The translations under genes were made by a program, and so were the position numbers. 64,000 bases of DNA, from the NCBI GenBank assembly GCA_965225935.1, contig CBDDCC010000018.1, positions 4,245 to 68,244 on the forward strand, written 5' to 3'. Of the stretch, positions 45,503-58,163 are shown piece after piece; the stretch's first letter is position 1, and each line of letters opens with the position of its first letter. The DNA is from CALJXB01 sp965225935 (lineage in GTDB: Bacteria > Pseudomonadota > Alphaproteobacteria > Kiloniellales > JAKSDN01). Below the pieces are notes generated by a model. That model made no database searches. It had not been told where the DNA came from and saw nothing but the letters and a program-made list of their open reading frames with translations.

Positions 45503-46524
45503 CCCGCCCGGCTGCCTCCGTCGCTCTCCCGGTCCAAGGGGTGGAAGCAGGCGGCGGCGTGACCGCCGTTGCTGCTTGGTACGTCGCTGCTCGGGACATC
45601 GGCTGCCAGCGGCGGAGGCGCGCTGCGGCAGTCGTCGGCTGCCCGCGGGCAGCGCGGCGCGAAGGCGCAGCCCGGCAGGGGCGCGAAGGGGTCGGGCAGC
45701 TCGACCGGCTTGTCCTCTCCTGCGATGCGGCGGCGGCCGGGCACCGGCGCCGAGTCCAGCAGCAGCCTGGTGTAGGGATGTCGCGGCGCGCCGAACAGGT
45801 CGCCTGCCGCCGCCAGCTCCACAACGCTGCCGAAGTACATGACGGCGACCCGGTCGCTGATGGTCTCGACGACCGAGAGGTCGTGGCTGATGAAGACGTA
45901 GGTCAGGCCGAAGCGTGCCTTCAGATCGTCCAGCAGATTGAGGACCTGCGCCTGGACCGAGACGTCGAGCGCCGAGACCGGCTCGTCCAGCACGATGACG
46001 CGCGGCTCCGCGGCGAGCGCGCGGGCGATGCCGATGCGCTGCGCCTGCCCGCCGGAGAACTCGTGGGGATAGCGCTCGAGAAACTCCTCGCGCAGGTTGA
46101 CCGCGTCCATCAGCTCCGCCAAGCGCGCCTCGCAGCGCTCCGGCGGTAGCTCGAGCAGATGAACCATCGGCGCCATGAGTATGGACCTGATGGTCTTGCG
46201 CGGGTTCAACGAGCTGACCGGATCCTGGAAGACGTACTGAATGGTTGCCGCCAGCGGCCGGCCGTCGCTCCGCCTGCCGGCCCGCAGTACCTCGTCGTCG
46301 AGACGGATGACGCCATCGCTGGGCCGGTCGAGGCCGACCAGCATCCGGGCCAGGGTCGACTTGCCGCAGCCGGACTCGCCGACGATGCCGAGGGTCTCTC
46401 CTTCTCGCAGGTCGAGGTCGACCCTGCGCACCGCGTGAACGCTCGGCGCGCGGCCGCCGAACAGGCGCCGCTCCCCGCCGAAGCGGCGGGCGAGCCCGTC
46501 GACCTGCAGCAGCACCTTGCTCAC
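45499..46524 (-). CDS. ABC transporter ATP-binding protein, OppF/DppF type
   Basis: A 341-residue ATPase of a peptide-type importer. Walker A is GIVGESGCGKSTLARMLVG, the signature HEFSGGQAQRIGIARALA, Walker B RVIVLDEPVSALD, and the C-terminal oligopeptide-specific extension has the Cys-rich PLPGCAFAPRCPRAADDCR. Overlaps the fusion gene upstream (GTGA) and the GntR gene downstream (ATGA). Pairs with the ATPase half of the upstream fusion. Confidence 0.93.
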   Translation of the reverse strand: MSKVLLQVDGLARRFGGERRLFGGRAPSVHAVRRVDLDLREGETLGIVGESGCGKSTLARMLVGLDRPSDGVIRLDDEVLRAGRRSDGRPLAATIQYVFQDPVSSLNPRKTIRSILMAPMVHLLELPPERCEARLAELMDAVNLREEFLERYPHEFSGGQAQRIGIARALAAEPRVIVLDEPVSALDVSVQAQVLNLLDDLKARFGLTYVFISHDLSVVETISDRVAVMYFGSVVELAAAGDLFGAPRHPYTRLLLDSAPVPGRRRIAGEDKPVELPDPFAPLPGCAFAPRCPRAADDCRSAPPPLAADVPSSDVPSSNGGHAAACFHPLDRESDGGSRAG

Positions 46525-48470
46525 GATTGTGCCCCCTCGGCGGCCGCGCCGAGCGGGAAGAGACAGCGCACCGCGCGCTGTTCGCCGAGCGGATCGAGCG
46601 CGATATCGCCCATGCGGCAGTCTGGTCGGGCCTGGGCGCAGCGCTCGGCGAAGGCGCAGCCGTCCGGGAGGCGGTTGACCACCGGCGGCAGGCCGGGAAT
46701 GGCGTCGAGCCGGCGCTCGGGCTGGCCCAGCACCGGCACGCAGTCGATCAACTTGCGGGTATAGGGATGAGCCGGCGCCGCCAGCACGTCCTCGGTCGGC
46801 CCGATCTCGACGATGCGCCCGGCGTACATCACCGCGACCCGGTCGCAGATCTCCGAGACCACGCCGAAATCATGGGTGATGAAGAGCACCGCCGCCTGCT
46901 TGTCCGAGCGCAGCCGGTTGAGCAGCTTCAGCATCTGCGCCTGAACGGTGACGTCGAGCGCGGTGGTCGGTTCGTCGGCGATCAGGATCTCCGGGTCGTT
47001 GGCCAGCGCCATGGCGATGCAGATTCGCTGGCGCATGCCGCCGGACAGCTCGTGCGGAAAGGCCTTCATGCGCTGTTCGGCACTGGGGATCTGCACCAGC
47101 TTGAGAAGATCGACCGCCAGCGCGTGCGCGGCACGATAGCTCAGAGGCTGATGGGCGCGCACCGCCTCGACGATCTGATCGCCCACGGTGAACAGCGGAT
47201 GCAGGGTCGACAAGGGGTCCTGGAACACGCACGCGAAGGTGCCGCCGCGCAATTGGCGCAGGCGGCCGTAGGGCACGTCCAGCAGATCCTCGCCGTCGTA
47301 GGTGACGCTACCGCCGACGATGCGGCCGGGCGGCGTCGGCACGAGCCCCAGCAGGGACATGGCGGTGACCGACTTGCCCGAGCCCGATTCGCCGACCAGG
47401 CCCAGGCATTCCTCGGACTTGAGGTCGAGGTCGACCCCGCCGACCGCCCGATAGGTCTCGGTGCCGATGCGGAACTCTGTGGCCAGGCCGCGAATGTCGA
47501 GCAACCTCGCCGGTCCGCCCTGGCCCGCCGGGAGCTTCGCCCGGTCGCGGACCACATCCGTGCGCGCCGAGGGCCGGCCGAGGGCTCCCGACTTCAGCCG
47601 AGGATCGAGAACGTCGCGCACGCCGTCGCCCGTCAGATTGATACTCATCACGAGGATGAAGATCATCAGACCGGGAATCATCGAGACATGCGGTGCGGTG
47701 AAGAGCTGGCGGCGCCCTTCGCCCAGCATCGAGCCGAGGTCGGCCTGCGGCGGCTGCGCACCCAGGCCGAGGAAACTCAGCCCCGCCGTCTCCAGGATCA
47801 TCCAGCCGACCGTGGTCGCCATCGTGATGACGATGACCGGCAGCACGTTGGGCAGCACCTCGGTCATGAGGATCGAGACATCGCCCTTGCCCGACAGGCG
47901 AGCGGCATCGACGAACTCCCGGTGCACCAGGCCGACGGTCACGCCGCGGATATTGCGCGCGAAGAAGGGGATGTTGACGACTGCGATGGCGAGCAGTGCG
48001 TTCATCAGGCCGGGGCCGAGCGCGGCGACGATGGCGAGGGCCAGCAGGATGTAGGGAAAAGCCATCAGCATGTCGATGCCGCGCATGATCAGGTTGTCAC
48101 TGCGCCCGCCCAGGTATCCGGCGCTCAGGCCGACGAGCGAGCCGATGACGGCGGCGACCAGCGTCGCGGAGAGACCGACCGCGACGGAGGTACGCGTGCC
48201 GTGAAGCAGCCGGCTCAGGAGGTCGCGGCCGAGCTGGTCGGTGCCGAGCAGGTGGCCGGGGCTCAGCGGCGGCAGCAGGCGATTGGCCGGCTCCGTCGCG
48301 TCGGGCGACGGCAGCGGAAGCAGCGGCGCGATCAGCACGAGACAGGCGACAGCGGCCAAAGTGATCAGGCCGCCGGCGGCCAGCCGGTTGGCCGAGAAGA
48401 GGCGCCATGCGCTGGGCCGTCCGGAGCGCGCGCCGGCGGTTCTCCTGGTGGCGACCGCGGCCTGGGTCAC
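46521..48470 (-). CDS. ABC transporter permease-ATPase fusion (DppC-DppD type)
   Basis: A 649-residue protein combining two subunits that are usually separate. Residues about 1-300 form the DppC/OppC permease, with PGHLLGTDQLGRDLLSRLLH, MRGIDMLMAFPYILLALAIV and the EAA-like loop GKGDVSILMTEVLPN. Residues about 325-649 are the DppD/OppD ATPase, with Walker A GLVGESGSGKSVTAMSLLG, signature HELSGGMRQRICIAMALAND, Walker B EILIADEPTTALD and a C-terminal Cys-rich extension. The GTG start at 48470 overlaps the stop of the DppB-type permease. Such fusions are known in some peptide/nickel transporters. I found no stop or frameshift between the halves. Confidence 0.88.
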   Translation of the reverse strand: MTQAAVATRRTAGARSGRPSAWRLFSANRLAAGGLITLAAVACLVLIAPLLPLPSPDATEPANRLLPPLSPGHLLGTDQLGRDLLSRLLHGTRTSVAVGLSATLVAAVIGSLVGLSAGYLGGRSDNLIMRGIDMLMAFPYILLALAIVAALGPGLMNALLAIAVVNIPFFARNIRGVTVGLVHREFVDAARLSGKGDVSILMTEVLPNVLPVIVITMATTVGWMILETAGLSFLGLGAQPPQADLGSMLGEGRRQLFTAPHVSMIPGLMIFILVMSINLTGDGVRDVLDPRLKSGALGRPSARTDVVRDRAKLPAGQGGPARLLDIRGLATEFRIGTETYRAVGGVDLDLKSEECLGLVGESGSGKSVTAMSLLGLVPTPPGRIVGGSVTYDGEDLLDVPYGRLRQLRGGTFACVFQDPLSTLHPLFTVGDQIVEAVRAHQPLSYRAAHALAVDLLKLVQIPSAEQRMKAFPHELSGGMRQRICIAMALANDPEILIADEPTTALDVTVQAQMLKLLNRLRSDKQAAVLFITHDFGVVSEICDRVAVMYAGRIVEIGPTEDVLAAPAHPYTRKLIDCVPVLGQPERRLDAIPGLPPVVNRLPDGCAFAERCAQARPDCRMGDIALDPLGEQRAVRCLFPLGAAAEGAQS

Positions 48471-49414
48471 GTCTTCAGCCTCGGATCGAGAAGGTGCTGA
48501 ACCACGTCGGTCAGTAGATTGATCAGCACATAGCTGGCGGCGACCACCAACACCCCGCCCTGGACCAGCAACAGGTCGCGGGTCGAGATCGCCTTGACCA
48601 GCATGCGGCCGATGCCGGGCCACTGGAACACCGTCTCGATGTAGACGGCGCCGCCGAGGACGAAGCCGGCCTGGATGCCGAGCACCGGGATCACGCTGAC
48701 CAGCGCCACTTTGAAGGCGTGGCGATAGATCACCCGGCGCTCGCCGAGGCCCTTGGCGCGGGCCGTGCGGATGTAGTCCTGGCGCAGCACCTCGAGCATG
48801 GCCGCCCGGGTCAGGCGGGCGATGACCCCGGTGGCGACGACCGCGAGCGTGGCCGCCGGCAGGATCAGATGCGTGAGGAGGTCGGGCAGATCTCCGCCGC
48901 CGTAGATGGCGAACATGCCGCTCGCCGGCAGCAGCTTCCACTGCACGGCGAAGCCCAGGATCAACAGCAAACCGAGCCAGAAGGACGGCATGGAGAGCCC
49001 GATCAGCACAAACAGGGTGATGATGCGGTCGGCCCAGCCGAACTGCCTGACCGCTGACACGATGCCGGCCAGCAGGCCGAAGAGGGAGCACAGCAGCATG
49101 GCGGCGCCGGCCAGGACGAGGGTCGCGCCGAAGCGCTCCAACACCTCGTCGATCACCGGACGGTTCAGGGTGTAGGAGCGCCCGAAGTCGCCCTGAAGCA
49201 GATTGCCGATCCAGATCGCGTACTGCTCGAGGAGGGAGCGATCGAGTCCGAGCTCGCGGTTGAGCTTGGCGACGTTTTCCGGCGTGGCGTAGGCGCCGAG
49301 GATGGCCGTCGCGGGGTCGCCCGGGATCATCGCCATGATGAGGAACACGATGACGGTCAGGCCGAACAGCACCGGCACGGCCGACAACAGTCGCTTTAGG
49401 ACGTAGAAACCCAT
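48467..49414 (-). CDS. ABC transporter permease, DppB/OppB type
   Basis: A 315-residue inner-membrane permease with about six helices, beginning MGFYVLKRLLSAVPVLFGLT with VIFLIMAMIPGDPATAILG, then LGLDRSLLEQYAIWIGNLLQ, GDFGRSYTLNRPV and the coupling loop RQDYIRTARAKGLGERRVIY. Its stop overlaps the start of the fusion gene. It partners the DppC half of that fusion. Confidence 0.93.
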   Translation of the reverse strand: MGFYVLKRLLSAVPVLFGLTVIVFLIMAMIPGDPATAILGAYATPENVAKLNRELGLDRSLLEQYAIWIGNLLQGDFGRSYTLNRPVIDEVLERFGATLVLAGAAMLLCSLFGLLAGIVSAVRQFGWADRIITLFVLIGLSMPSFWLGLLLILGFAVQWKLLPASGMFAIYGGGDLPDLLTHLILPAATLAVVATGVIARLTRAAMLEVLRQDYIRTARAKGLGERRVIYRHAFKVALVSVIPVLGIQAGFVLGGAVYIETVFQWPGIGRMLVKAISTRDLLLVQGGVLVVAASYVLINLLTDVVQHLLDPRLKT

Positions 49415-49507
49415 CGGCGGCCCGCCCCTCGCGCGGACAAGGCAATTAGGCCCGGCGGCCGGGGACGGCCGAGGTTCAGGTGACCCCGCCGGCCCCGGCG
49501 ATCGGGC

Positions 49508-51097
49508 TCAGGACTTGGACACGCCGCCGAGCAAGAGGAAGAAGGACGGCTGCAGCTTGAAGCCGGATACCCGGTCGCTGGTCACCGCATTCTGCTTCCA
49601 GTTGGCGATGAAGGCCCAGGGCGCATCCTCCTGCACGATCTCCTGCATCTCCTTGTAGAGCTTGGCACGCTCCGCCTGGTCGGTCGAGCGGCGGGCCGCC
49701 TCCAGCAGCTCGTCGACCTTCGGGTTGGAGTAGTAGCCCGAGTTGAAGCCGCCCTTTTCGGGGAAGGCGCCGGTGCGCAAAGCCAGATAGGGCAGCGTGT
49801 CCGGATCATTGGTCATCCAGGCCATTTCCGCCATGTCAGCCTCGCCCTCGAGGCCGGGGTTGACCTTGCCGAGGAAGGTATTCCACTCGTAGGTCTCGAT
49901 CTCGACGTCCAGTCCCACCTCGGCGAGATCGGCCTGGATCGCCGTGCCCATCGGCACCGGGTCCAGCATCCCCGATCCGCCTTCGGTGACGTAGAAGGTG
50001 AGCGTCGCACCCTCGGCACCGGCGTCCTTGATCAGCTCGCGCGCCTTGTCCGGGTCGTGCGGGTAGGGCTGCAGGTTCTCGTTGTAGGCCCACGAGAAGG
50101 CCGGCGGCGTCGGGCCGGCGGCCACCTGGGCCGTTCCCTGCAGGACGTTGTCGACGAGGGATTGCTTGTCGATCGCGTAGTTCACCGCCTGTCGCACCCG
50201 CTTGTCCGCGAAGGGACCCTCCTTGGCGTTGAGGATCAGGAACCAGACGTGCGGCCCGGCCTGCTCGTGCACGGCATAGGTCGCGTCCCCGGCGAAGGTG
50301 GCGACGTTGTCCGGCGGCACCTCGACCATCAGGTCGATGCCGCCCGAGAGCATCTCGGCCACGCGTGTGTTGGCGTCGGTGATCGGGCGGAACACCACCG
50401 CCTCGAGGGACGGCGCGCCGTCCCAATAGGCGTCGTTGCGCACCGCGACGACCTTTGCGTTGCTCTCCCACTCCGCGAACTGGAACGGGCCGGTGCCCGA
50501 CGGATTGCGTCCGAAGTCCTTGCCGTGCTGCGCGACGGCGGCCGGAGACACGATCAGCCCGGTCGGGTAGGCCAGATTCGAAAGGAAGGGCGCATAGGGC
50601 TCGTTCAAGGTGAAGACAACCGTCCTGTCGTCCTTGGCCTCTACCGAATCGATGGCGCTGAAGAAGAACGAGAGCGGGAAAGGCCCGGTGTCGTGATAGG
50701 GGTGGTTCTCGTCGAGCATGCGGTCGAAGGTGAACTTTACGGCCTCCGCGTTGAGCGGACTGCCGTCGTGGAAGGCAATGCCGTCTCGCAGCGTGAAGCT
50801 GTAGGTCAGGCCGTCCTCGCTGATGGTCCAGGATTCGGCCAGCCCCGGCTCGACCTCCAGGGTGCCGTCCTTGTAGCGCACAAGGCCGTCGTAGAGGTTC
50901 ATCAGAATGCGGAAGTCGTTGACCGCCGTCACCGTCGACGGATCGAGCGACTTGGGCTCGGCGATCTGGCCCACCACCAACACGTTGGGCGGGGTCTGGG
51001 CCTGGGCCTCGGGCAAACCAAAGACGCTCAAAGCCGCCAGGCCCAACGCGGCGAGACAGCTGCGCGCGCATTTCACTGCGCCAAAATCCATAGGCAT
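49508..51097 (-). CDS. ABC transporter substrate-binding protein, peptide/SBP family 5
   Basis: A 529-residue periplasmic protein with signal peptide (CLAALGLAALSVFGLPEAQA). The SBP_bac_5 motifs include KSLDPSTVTAVNDFRILMNL, YDGLVRYKDGTLEVEPGLAE, SWTISEDGLTYSFTLRDGIA and FHDGSPLNAEAVKFTFDRML. It captures a peptide-like or N-acyl substrate for the transporter. The ATG at 51097 is preferred because CAGGAGA stands at ideal distance, whereas an upstream ATG (51121) has GGAGG only three bases away. It is separated from the permease by 93 bases. Confidence 0.92.
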   Translation of the reverse strand: MPMDFGAVKCARSCLAALGLAALSVFGLPEAQAQTPPNVLVVGQIAEPKSLDPSTVTAVNDFRILMNLYDGLVRYKDGTLEVEPGLAESWTISEDGLTYSFTLRDGIAFHDGSPLNAEAVKFTFDRMLDENHPYHDTGPFPLSFFFSAIDSVEAKDDRTVVFTLNEPYAPFLSNLAYPTGLIVSPAAVAQHGKDFGRNPSGTGPFQFAEWESNAKVVAVRNDAYWDGAPSLEAVVFRPITDANTRVAEMLSGGIDLMVEVPPDNVATFAGDATYAVHEQAGPHVWFLILNAKEGPFADKRVRQAVNYAIDKQSLVDNVLQGTAQVAAGPTPPAFSWAYNENLQPYPHDPDKARELIKDAGAEGATLTFYVTEGGSGMLDPVPMGTAIQADLAEVGLDVEIETYEWNTFLGKVNPGLEGEADMAEMAWMTNDPDTLPYLALRTGAFPEKGGFNSGYYSNPKVDELLEAARRSTDQAERAKLYKEMQEIVQEDAPWAFIANWKQNAVTSDRVSGFKLQPSFFLLLGGVSKS

Positions 51098-51139
51098 CGT
51101 GATCGTCTCCTGCTCTTGCATTAGCCTCCAGGATTATAA

Positions 51140-51182
51140 TTATCATAATAAAATAGTATTCGACAAGATTTTATCATGATAA
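51140..51182. promoter_or_regulatory. Twin palindromic operator candidates (TTATCATRATAA)
   Basis: TTATCATAATAA at 51140-51151 and TTATCATGATAA at 51171-51182 differ at one base. The second is a perfect palindrome. They lie 31 bases apart in the AT-rich divergent control region between the substrate-binding protein and the amidohydrolase. They fit a dimeric GntR/FadR-type regulator such as the one encoded at 44708-45502. Confidence 0.5.
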
Positions 51183-51191
51183 ATAGGAACC

Positions 51192-52547
51192 ATGGGGAGG
51201 ACGGGCAGAAACAAGGATACGGAGCCCCAGGCCGGCACCGGCGGCAGCGGTTCGCGCCTGGCCATCGACCTTGATCGCCTGAAGGCGCGCCTGACGGCGC
51301 TTGCCGAGATCGGCGCGGACCCTTCTGGCCAAGGCGTCCACCGCCCGAGCTTTTCGCCGGCGGACATGGAGGCACGGCGCTGGCTCGACGGGCAGATGTC
51401 CGCCATCGGGCTGCGGACGCGCATGGACGCGGTCGGCAACGTGATCGGGCGTTGGGAGGTCGGCCGGGGACCGGCGGTCCTCCTGGGCTCCCATCTCGAC
51501 AGCGTGCCCCACGGCGGTGCCTTCGACGGCGCGTTGGGGGTGGTCGCTGCGCTCGAATGCGTCGAGACCTTGATGGACGCCGGCCTGGCGCCCGCCGCGC
51601 CCGTCGAGGTGATCGGCACCAGCGAGGAAGAGGGCCGCTTCGGCGGCATGCTCGGCGCCCAAGCCATGGCCGGCGTCGTGCCCGAGGCCTGGTTCCATGA
51701 CGCGGAGGACGACGAGGGCGTGAAGCTGACCGACGCCATGCGCCGGGCCGGGCTGGACCCGGACGCCTATCCCACGGCGCGGCGCGACCCGGCGGAGGTC
51801 AAGGCCTTTCTGGAGCTGCACATCGAACAGGGACCGGTGCTGGAGCGAAGCGGCCGGCCGGTGGGGATCGTCGAGGGCATATCTGGCGTCTTCAACTGGG
51901 GCGTGGTCATGACGGGTAGCGCCAACCACGCCGGCACCACTCCCATGGACCTGCGGCAGGACGCCTTTCGCGGGCTTGCCGACTTCGCCGCCGAGGTCCC
52001 GGAGATCCTGGCGCGGCACGGCACCCGGGCCAGCCGCCTGACCGTCGGCAGGGTGGCGCTGCAACCCAACTATCCCCACACCGTGCCGGGGCGCGCCGAG
52101 TTCTCTATCGTCGGGCGCGACATGGAGGAGCCGGTCATGGCGGCGCTCGCCACGGCCTGCCGCGCGGCCTTGAACAGCGCCGCAGAGCGCAACGGCCTGG
52201 GCCTGGAGATCGGCGAAGCGAGTTGGCTGCCGCCGATTCCCTGCCACGACGACATCGTGGCGGCCTTCGCGCGGCAGGCCGCGGCACTCGGCCTCGAGGC
52301 GCCGGTCCTGCCGAGCGGCGCCGGGCACGATACCCAGATGATGACGCAGCTCGCCCCTGCCGGAATGATCTTCGTGGCCAGCTGCGGCGGGATCAGCCAC
52401 GCTCCGGACGAGCACAGCGACTGGCCGGACATCGAGGCCGGCGCCAACCTGCTGCTGCACACGCTCCTGGACGTGGCGCGCCTCGATCCGGATGGCGCTC
52501 GATGCGGGGCCGCGCAAGAGGGACGCGGGGCCGCGCAAGAGGAATGA
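51192..52547 (+). CDS. Zn-dependent amidohydrolase/carbamoylase, M20 family
   Basis: A 451-residue enzyme of the allantoate amidohydrolase / N-carbamoyl-L-amino-acid hydrolase group. It has VLLGSHLDSVPHGGAFDGAL with His and Asp metal ligands, IGTSEEEGRFGGMLGAQA, AFLELHIEQGPVLE, TGSANHAGTTPMDLRQDA, GAGHDTQMM and CGGISHAPDEHSDW. The first 20 residues are unstructured. It is divergent from the peptide-type ABC transporter, suggesting that the transporter imports the carbamoyl/amide substrate that this enzyme hydrolyses. The precise substrate (allantoate, N-carbamoyl amino acid or ureido compound) is not decided by sequence here. Confidence 0.88.
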   Translation: MGRTGRNKDTEPQAGTGGSGSRLAIDLDRLKARLTALAEIGADPSGQGVHRPSFSPADMEARRWLDGQMSAIGLRTRMDAVGNVIGRWEVGRGPAVLLGSHLDSVPHGGAFDGALGVVAALECVETLMDAGLAPAAPVEVIGTSEEEGRFGGMLGAQAMAGVVPEAWFHDAEDDEGVKLTDAMRRAGLDPDAYPTARRDPAEVKAFLELHIEQGPVLERSGRPVGIVEGISGVFNWGVVMTGSANHAGTTPMDLRQDAFRGLADFAAEVPEILARHGTRASRLTVGRVALQPNYPHTVPGRAEFSIVGRDMEEPVMAALATACRAALNSAAERNGLGLEIGEASWLPPIPCHDDIVAAFARQAAALGLEAPVLPSGAGHDTQMMTQLAPAGMIFVASCGGISHAPDEHSDWPDIEAGANLLLHTLLDVARLDPDGARCGAAQEGRGAAQEE

Positions 52548-52717
52548 GCCGGTTGACCGGCGCTGGAGGTGCGGGGAGTGCAGCCCGCTTCCTATTGCCG
52601 CCACGACCATGAACGCCTCTGATCACGGACATCAGTGCATCAACACAGGCTCCCCCCGCTAGGTCTTATGGATGTGCAACAGCCTACTTTAATTTCCCCG
52701 TTTGATCTGTGAGTTCT

Positions 52718-52936
52718 CTAGTGACGAAGTTTGGCAAGGAAGTAGACATAGAAGACGGCAGGAGCGAAACGTGCAGGCCCGCTGCGACGAGATTGGCGAC
52801 CCAGCATGTTTCCTCCGATTCGGTTTACGGCTTGAGAGAAGCCAGGTCTTCGGCTGGCGGCGGTGATTGAGTCGAGAAGGCCAAGACCGACATCCGTCTT
52901 GCGCAACAGGAACCATCCGTTTGTAACATCCCTCAT
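52718..52936 (-). pseudogene. Possible IS1380-type transposase N-terminal relic
   Basis: A 72-residue open frame with NGWFLLRKTDVGLGLLDSIT, which resembles the start of IS1380-type transposases (GGL.LLR..D.RLGL). The rest does not continue the family. The evidence is one short similarity, so this is tentative. Outside it, 52548-53163 shows no gene I can support. The region forms the left edge of a lower-GC island. Confidence 0.3.
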
Positions 52937-53163
52937 GACCTAGGTTCGGGAGAACGGGTCAAGTCCAGTAAACCGCCGCCCAACCGCCGCGCAGCCCCGA
53001 CGCCAGCGAAGACTCGCGCCACCCAAACCAGAACCGCCATCAAAGCCGCCGAACCGGCTGCCTTGGAACCCTTCGTGACGAATCCGGCTTGGCCACTCTT
53101 GGAATCTGACGCATGTTCGTGGTATGTTCTACACGCTTGCCGTCCGGACAGTGATGGGCGGGC

Positions 53164-53832
53164 GTGCAGTTGTGGAGTGTCCACGTGCAATTTGCCTTCA
53201 AGTTCTATGATGATGTGCCACCCGGGTCCAAGCGATCCGAACGCCTGTTTTTCGCGTTGTTTCCAACCCCCCAAACATCAATTTGCGTGGGGCGGTTCAC
53301 CGACCGGTTCCTTCGCGAAAACCATCTACGGGACAGGCGGCTGAGGGCAGAGCGTTTGCATGTCTCGTTGCATTATGTTGGAGATTACAGGCGTCTGCAT
53401 GGCAAGCACATCTATGCGGCGACGCAGGCCGGTAACGCCGTCTCAATGCGGCCGTTCGAAGTTGCCTGTCGCTTTGTCACGGGTTTCAAGGGCGCACCAT
53501 CGGCTGGCGGCAAGGCGCGCAAGCGGCCTCTGGTGCTGCTTTGTGAGGGAGACGGGCTGTTTGAACTCCACCGGATCCTCGGTGCTGCGATGGAGAAGAA
53601 CGGAATCAGGGCATCGGATCACTTTCGGCCGCACATCACATTGTCCTATGGCTGGAAGCAGACACCCGTTCAGACAATTGAGCCCATTCGCTTTAGGATC
53701 AACGACTTTACCCTCGTCCATAGCAGACTGTGGCTAACGCACTATGAAGTCATTGAGCGTTGGCCGTTGCGAAATGGGGCCTTGTCTTCGACCACAGGAC
53801 CAATCGACATTCAGATGTCGGGCGTGTCGTGA
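53164..53832 (+). CDS. 2'-5' RNA ligase family protein
   Basis: A 222-residue protein with both HxTx-type catalytic motifs of the 2H phosphoesterase superfamily: AERLHVSLHYVGDY near residue 65 and FRPHITLSYGWKQ near residue 160. The N-terminal RLFFALFPTPQTS is also typical of the ThpR/LigT branch. These proteins hydrolyse 2',3'-cyclic phosphates or ligate RNA in vitro. The start is uncertain: GTG at 53164 keeps the full frame, but an in-frame GTG at 53185 would also work. Its neighbours are mobile-element relics and the EndoQ-helicase gene. Confidence 0.75.
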   Translation: MQLWSVHVQFAFKFYDDVPPGSKRSERLFFALFPTPQTSICVGRFTDRFLRENHLRDRRLRAERLHVSLHYVGDYRRLHGKHIYAATQAGNAVSMRPFEVACRFVTGFKGAPSAGGKARKRPLVLLCEGDGLFELHRILGAAMEKNGIRASDHFRPHITLSYGWKQTPVQTIEPIRFRINDFTLVHSRLWLTHYEVIERWPLRNGALSSTTGPIDIQMSGVS

Positions 53833-54361
53833 ACCTGGCACGGGCACGATCGAATCAGGCGCCAGTCCCCGCCAATCGATAGGCGCTGTTTGGATGCGAG
53901 GTATCTCAGCTCAGACCGTGGCGGATGCATTCGAGTGAATTCTGTTCACATGATGGATGGCGCGCGGTTGGTTCACGTGGTCTGGGAGGAAGGTGGACTT
54001 CCGCTCAAAGTCCGGGGACCGATGCCGAGCGCCAGAGTAACCGAGGCTGTTTTGGCCGGGATGGTGTGCTCTTTGCCGATCTCTGCGCGCGAACCGCGCT
54101 GCGCCCCAGCCAGCAGGTCCGGGGTGTCCGCGGCAGAACTTTGCCGAGCATTTCGATGGCCTGTCCGGTATTGTTGAAGATCTGGGTTCTTGTCTCGGGC
54201 GGCCCATCTGAAAAGCGCTGGTGTCCGCCTGAATCGCTCTTGCCGTCTTACTACTTATCCACAAAAAGACGCTGGAAACGGTGAGCTGACGAGCTGAGTT
54301 GCGCCATAATCGCACGCTCAGGGCTTGCCGCGCCCGGCGCCAGTCTGAAGGACATTCAGCC
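53833..54361. other. Intergenic region without recognisable gene
   Basis: About 530 bases between the RNA-ligase-like gene and the EndoQ-UvrD gene. Open frames exist on both strands (longest about 150 codons on the - strand) but none has a recognisable family pattern. An AT-rich stretch at 54245-54300 may be the promoter of the following gene. Confidence 0.4.
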
Positions 54362-57496
<3,135 letters not shown>

Positions 57497-57499
57497 CCG

Positions 57500-57850
57500 C
57501 GGCGGCGTGTGCGGCGTCTCATGCTGTCTGTGCTCAAGGCCATGCGGTTCGCCAAGGCGCCGAGCTGGTCGAGACCAGTATCGCCGAGACCTTCAGTTTC
57601 TACGCCTTCCCAGACCAGCACTGGATCAAGCTGAAGACCAACAACCCGCTTGAGCGCATCATGCGACAGATCCGGCGCCGGACCCGGGTCGTCGGGGCCT
57701 TTCCCGACGGCCACGCCCTCCGGGCCGTTCGCTTCGCGAACCCCTCAACCTGGCCGCGGCCAGGTTGAGGCACATCGCCGGCACCCGCTGGTCAACCAAG
57801 CGTTACATGAACATGAACCTGCTCAAGCAGCAAAGCATGACAGCCTGATT
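57500..57850 (+). mobile_element. IS256-family transposase C-terminal relic
   Basis: The fragment encodes the end of an IS256/mutator-type transposase: SIAETFSFYAFPDQHWIKLK, TNNPLERIMRQIRRRTRVVG and AFPDGHAL. After a frameshift near 57742 it continues LNLAAARLRHIAGTRWSTKR and MNMNLL to a stop. The N-terminal 300 residues of the transposase are absent. Confidence 0.75.
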
Positions 57851-57894
57851 GGATCAGCCACCAACTCAAAACAAAAAGTGCGAAAGATCCTGAA

Positions 57895-58060
57895 CACGAC
57901 CCCAGATCTGGCTGGTCTCGTTCCTCAACCATGATCTAGGCTTCTTCGGGGCCAACGAGGGCCGGGTCGAACCGGCCCCAAATCCCTTCGCCCCGGAGAA
58001 AGTGTAAACCGTCTCTCCGGAATCAACTGCAAACCATGTGCCCGGAATGGACCAACGGGT
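57895..58060 (+). mobile_element. IS481-type transposase C-terminal relic
   Basis: A short frame encodes IWLVSFLNHDLGFFGANEGR and VEPAPNPFAPEKV before a stop at about 58007, the usual C-terminus of an IS481-type transposase. The bases after it (CTCTCCGGAAT, later GTGCCCGGAATGG) resemble the IS end. Together with the IS256 relic it separates the EndoQ-UvrD gene from the tRNA fragment. Confidence 0.65.
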
Positions 58061-58063
58061 CGG

Positions 58064-58110
<47 letters not shown>

Positions 58111-58163
58111 AATGGACTCCATTATTAATACATTGATATTGCGTAATAAAAAAATAGAAAATG

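Noticed and set aside
48471..49445. Upstream extension of the permease-ATPase fusion frame
   Set aside because: Out-of-frame translation of the DppB-type permease; the GTGA overlap at 48467-48470 gives the real start.
57743..57770. Perfect 28-bp palindrome
   Set aside because: It falls inside the IS256 transposase relic and is explained by coding for LNLAAARLRH, so it is probably not an independent site.
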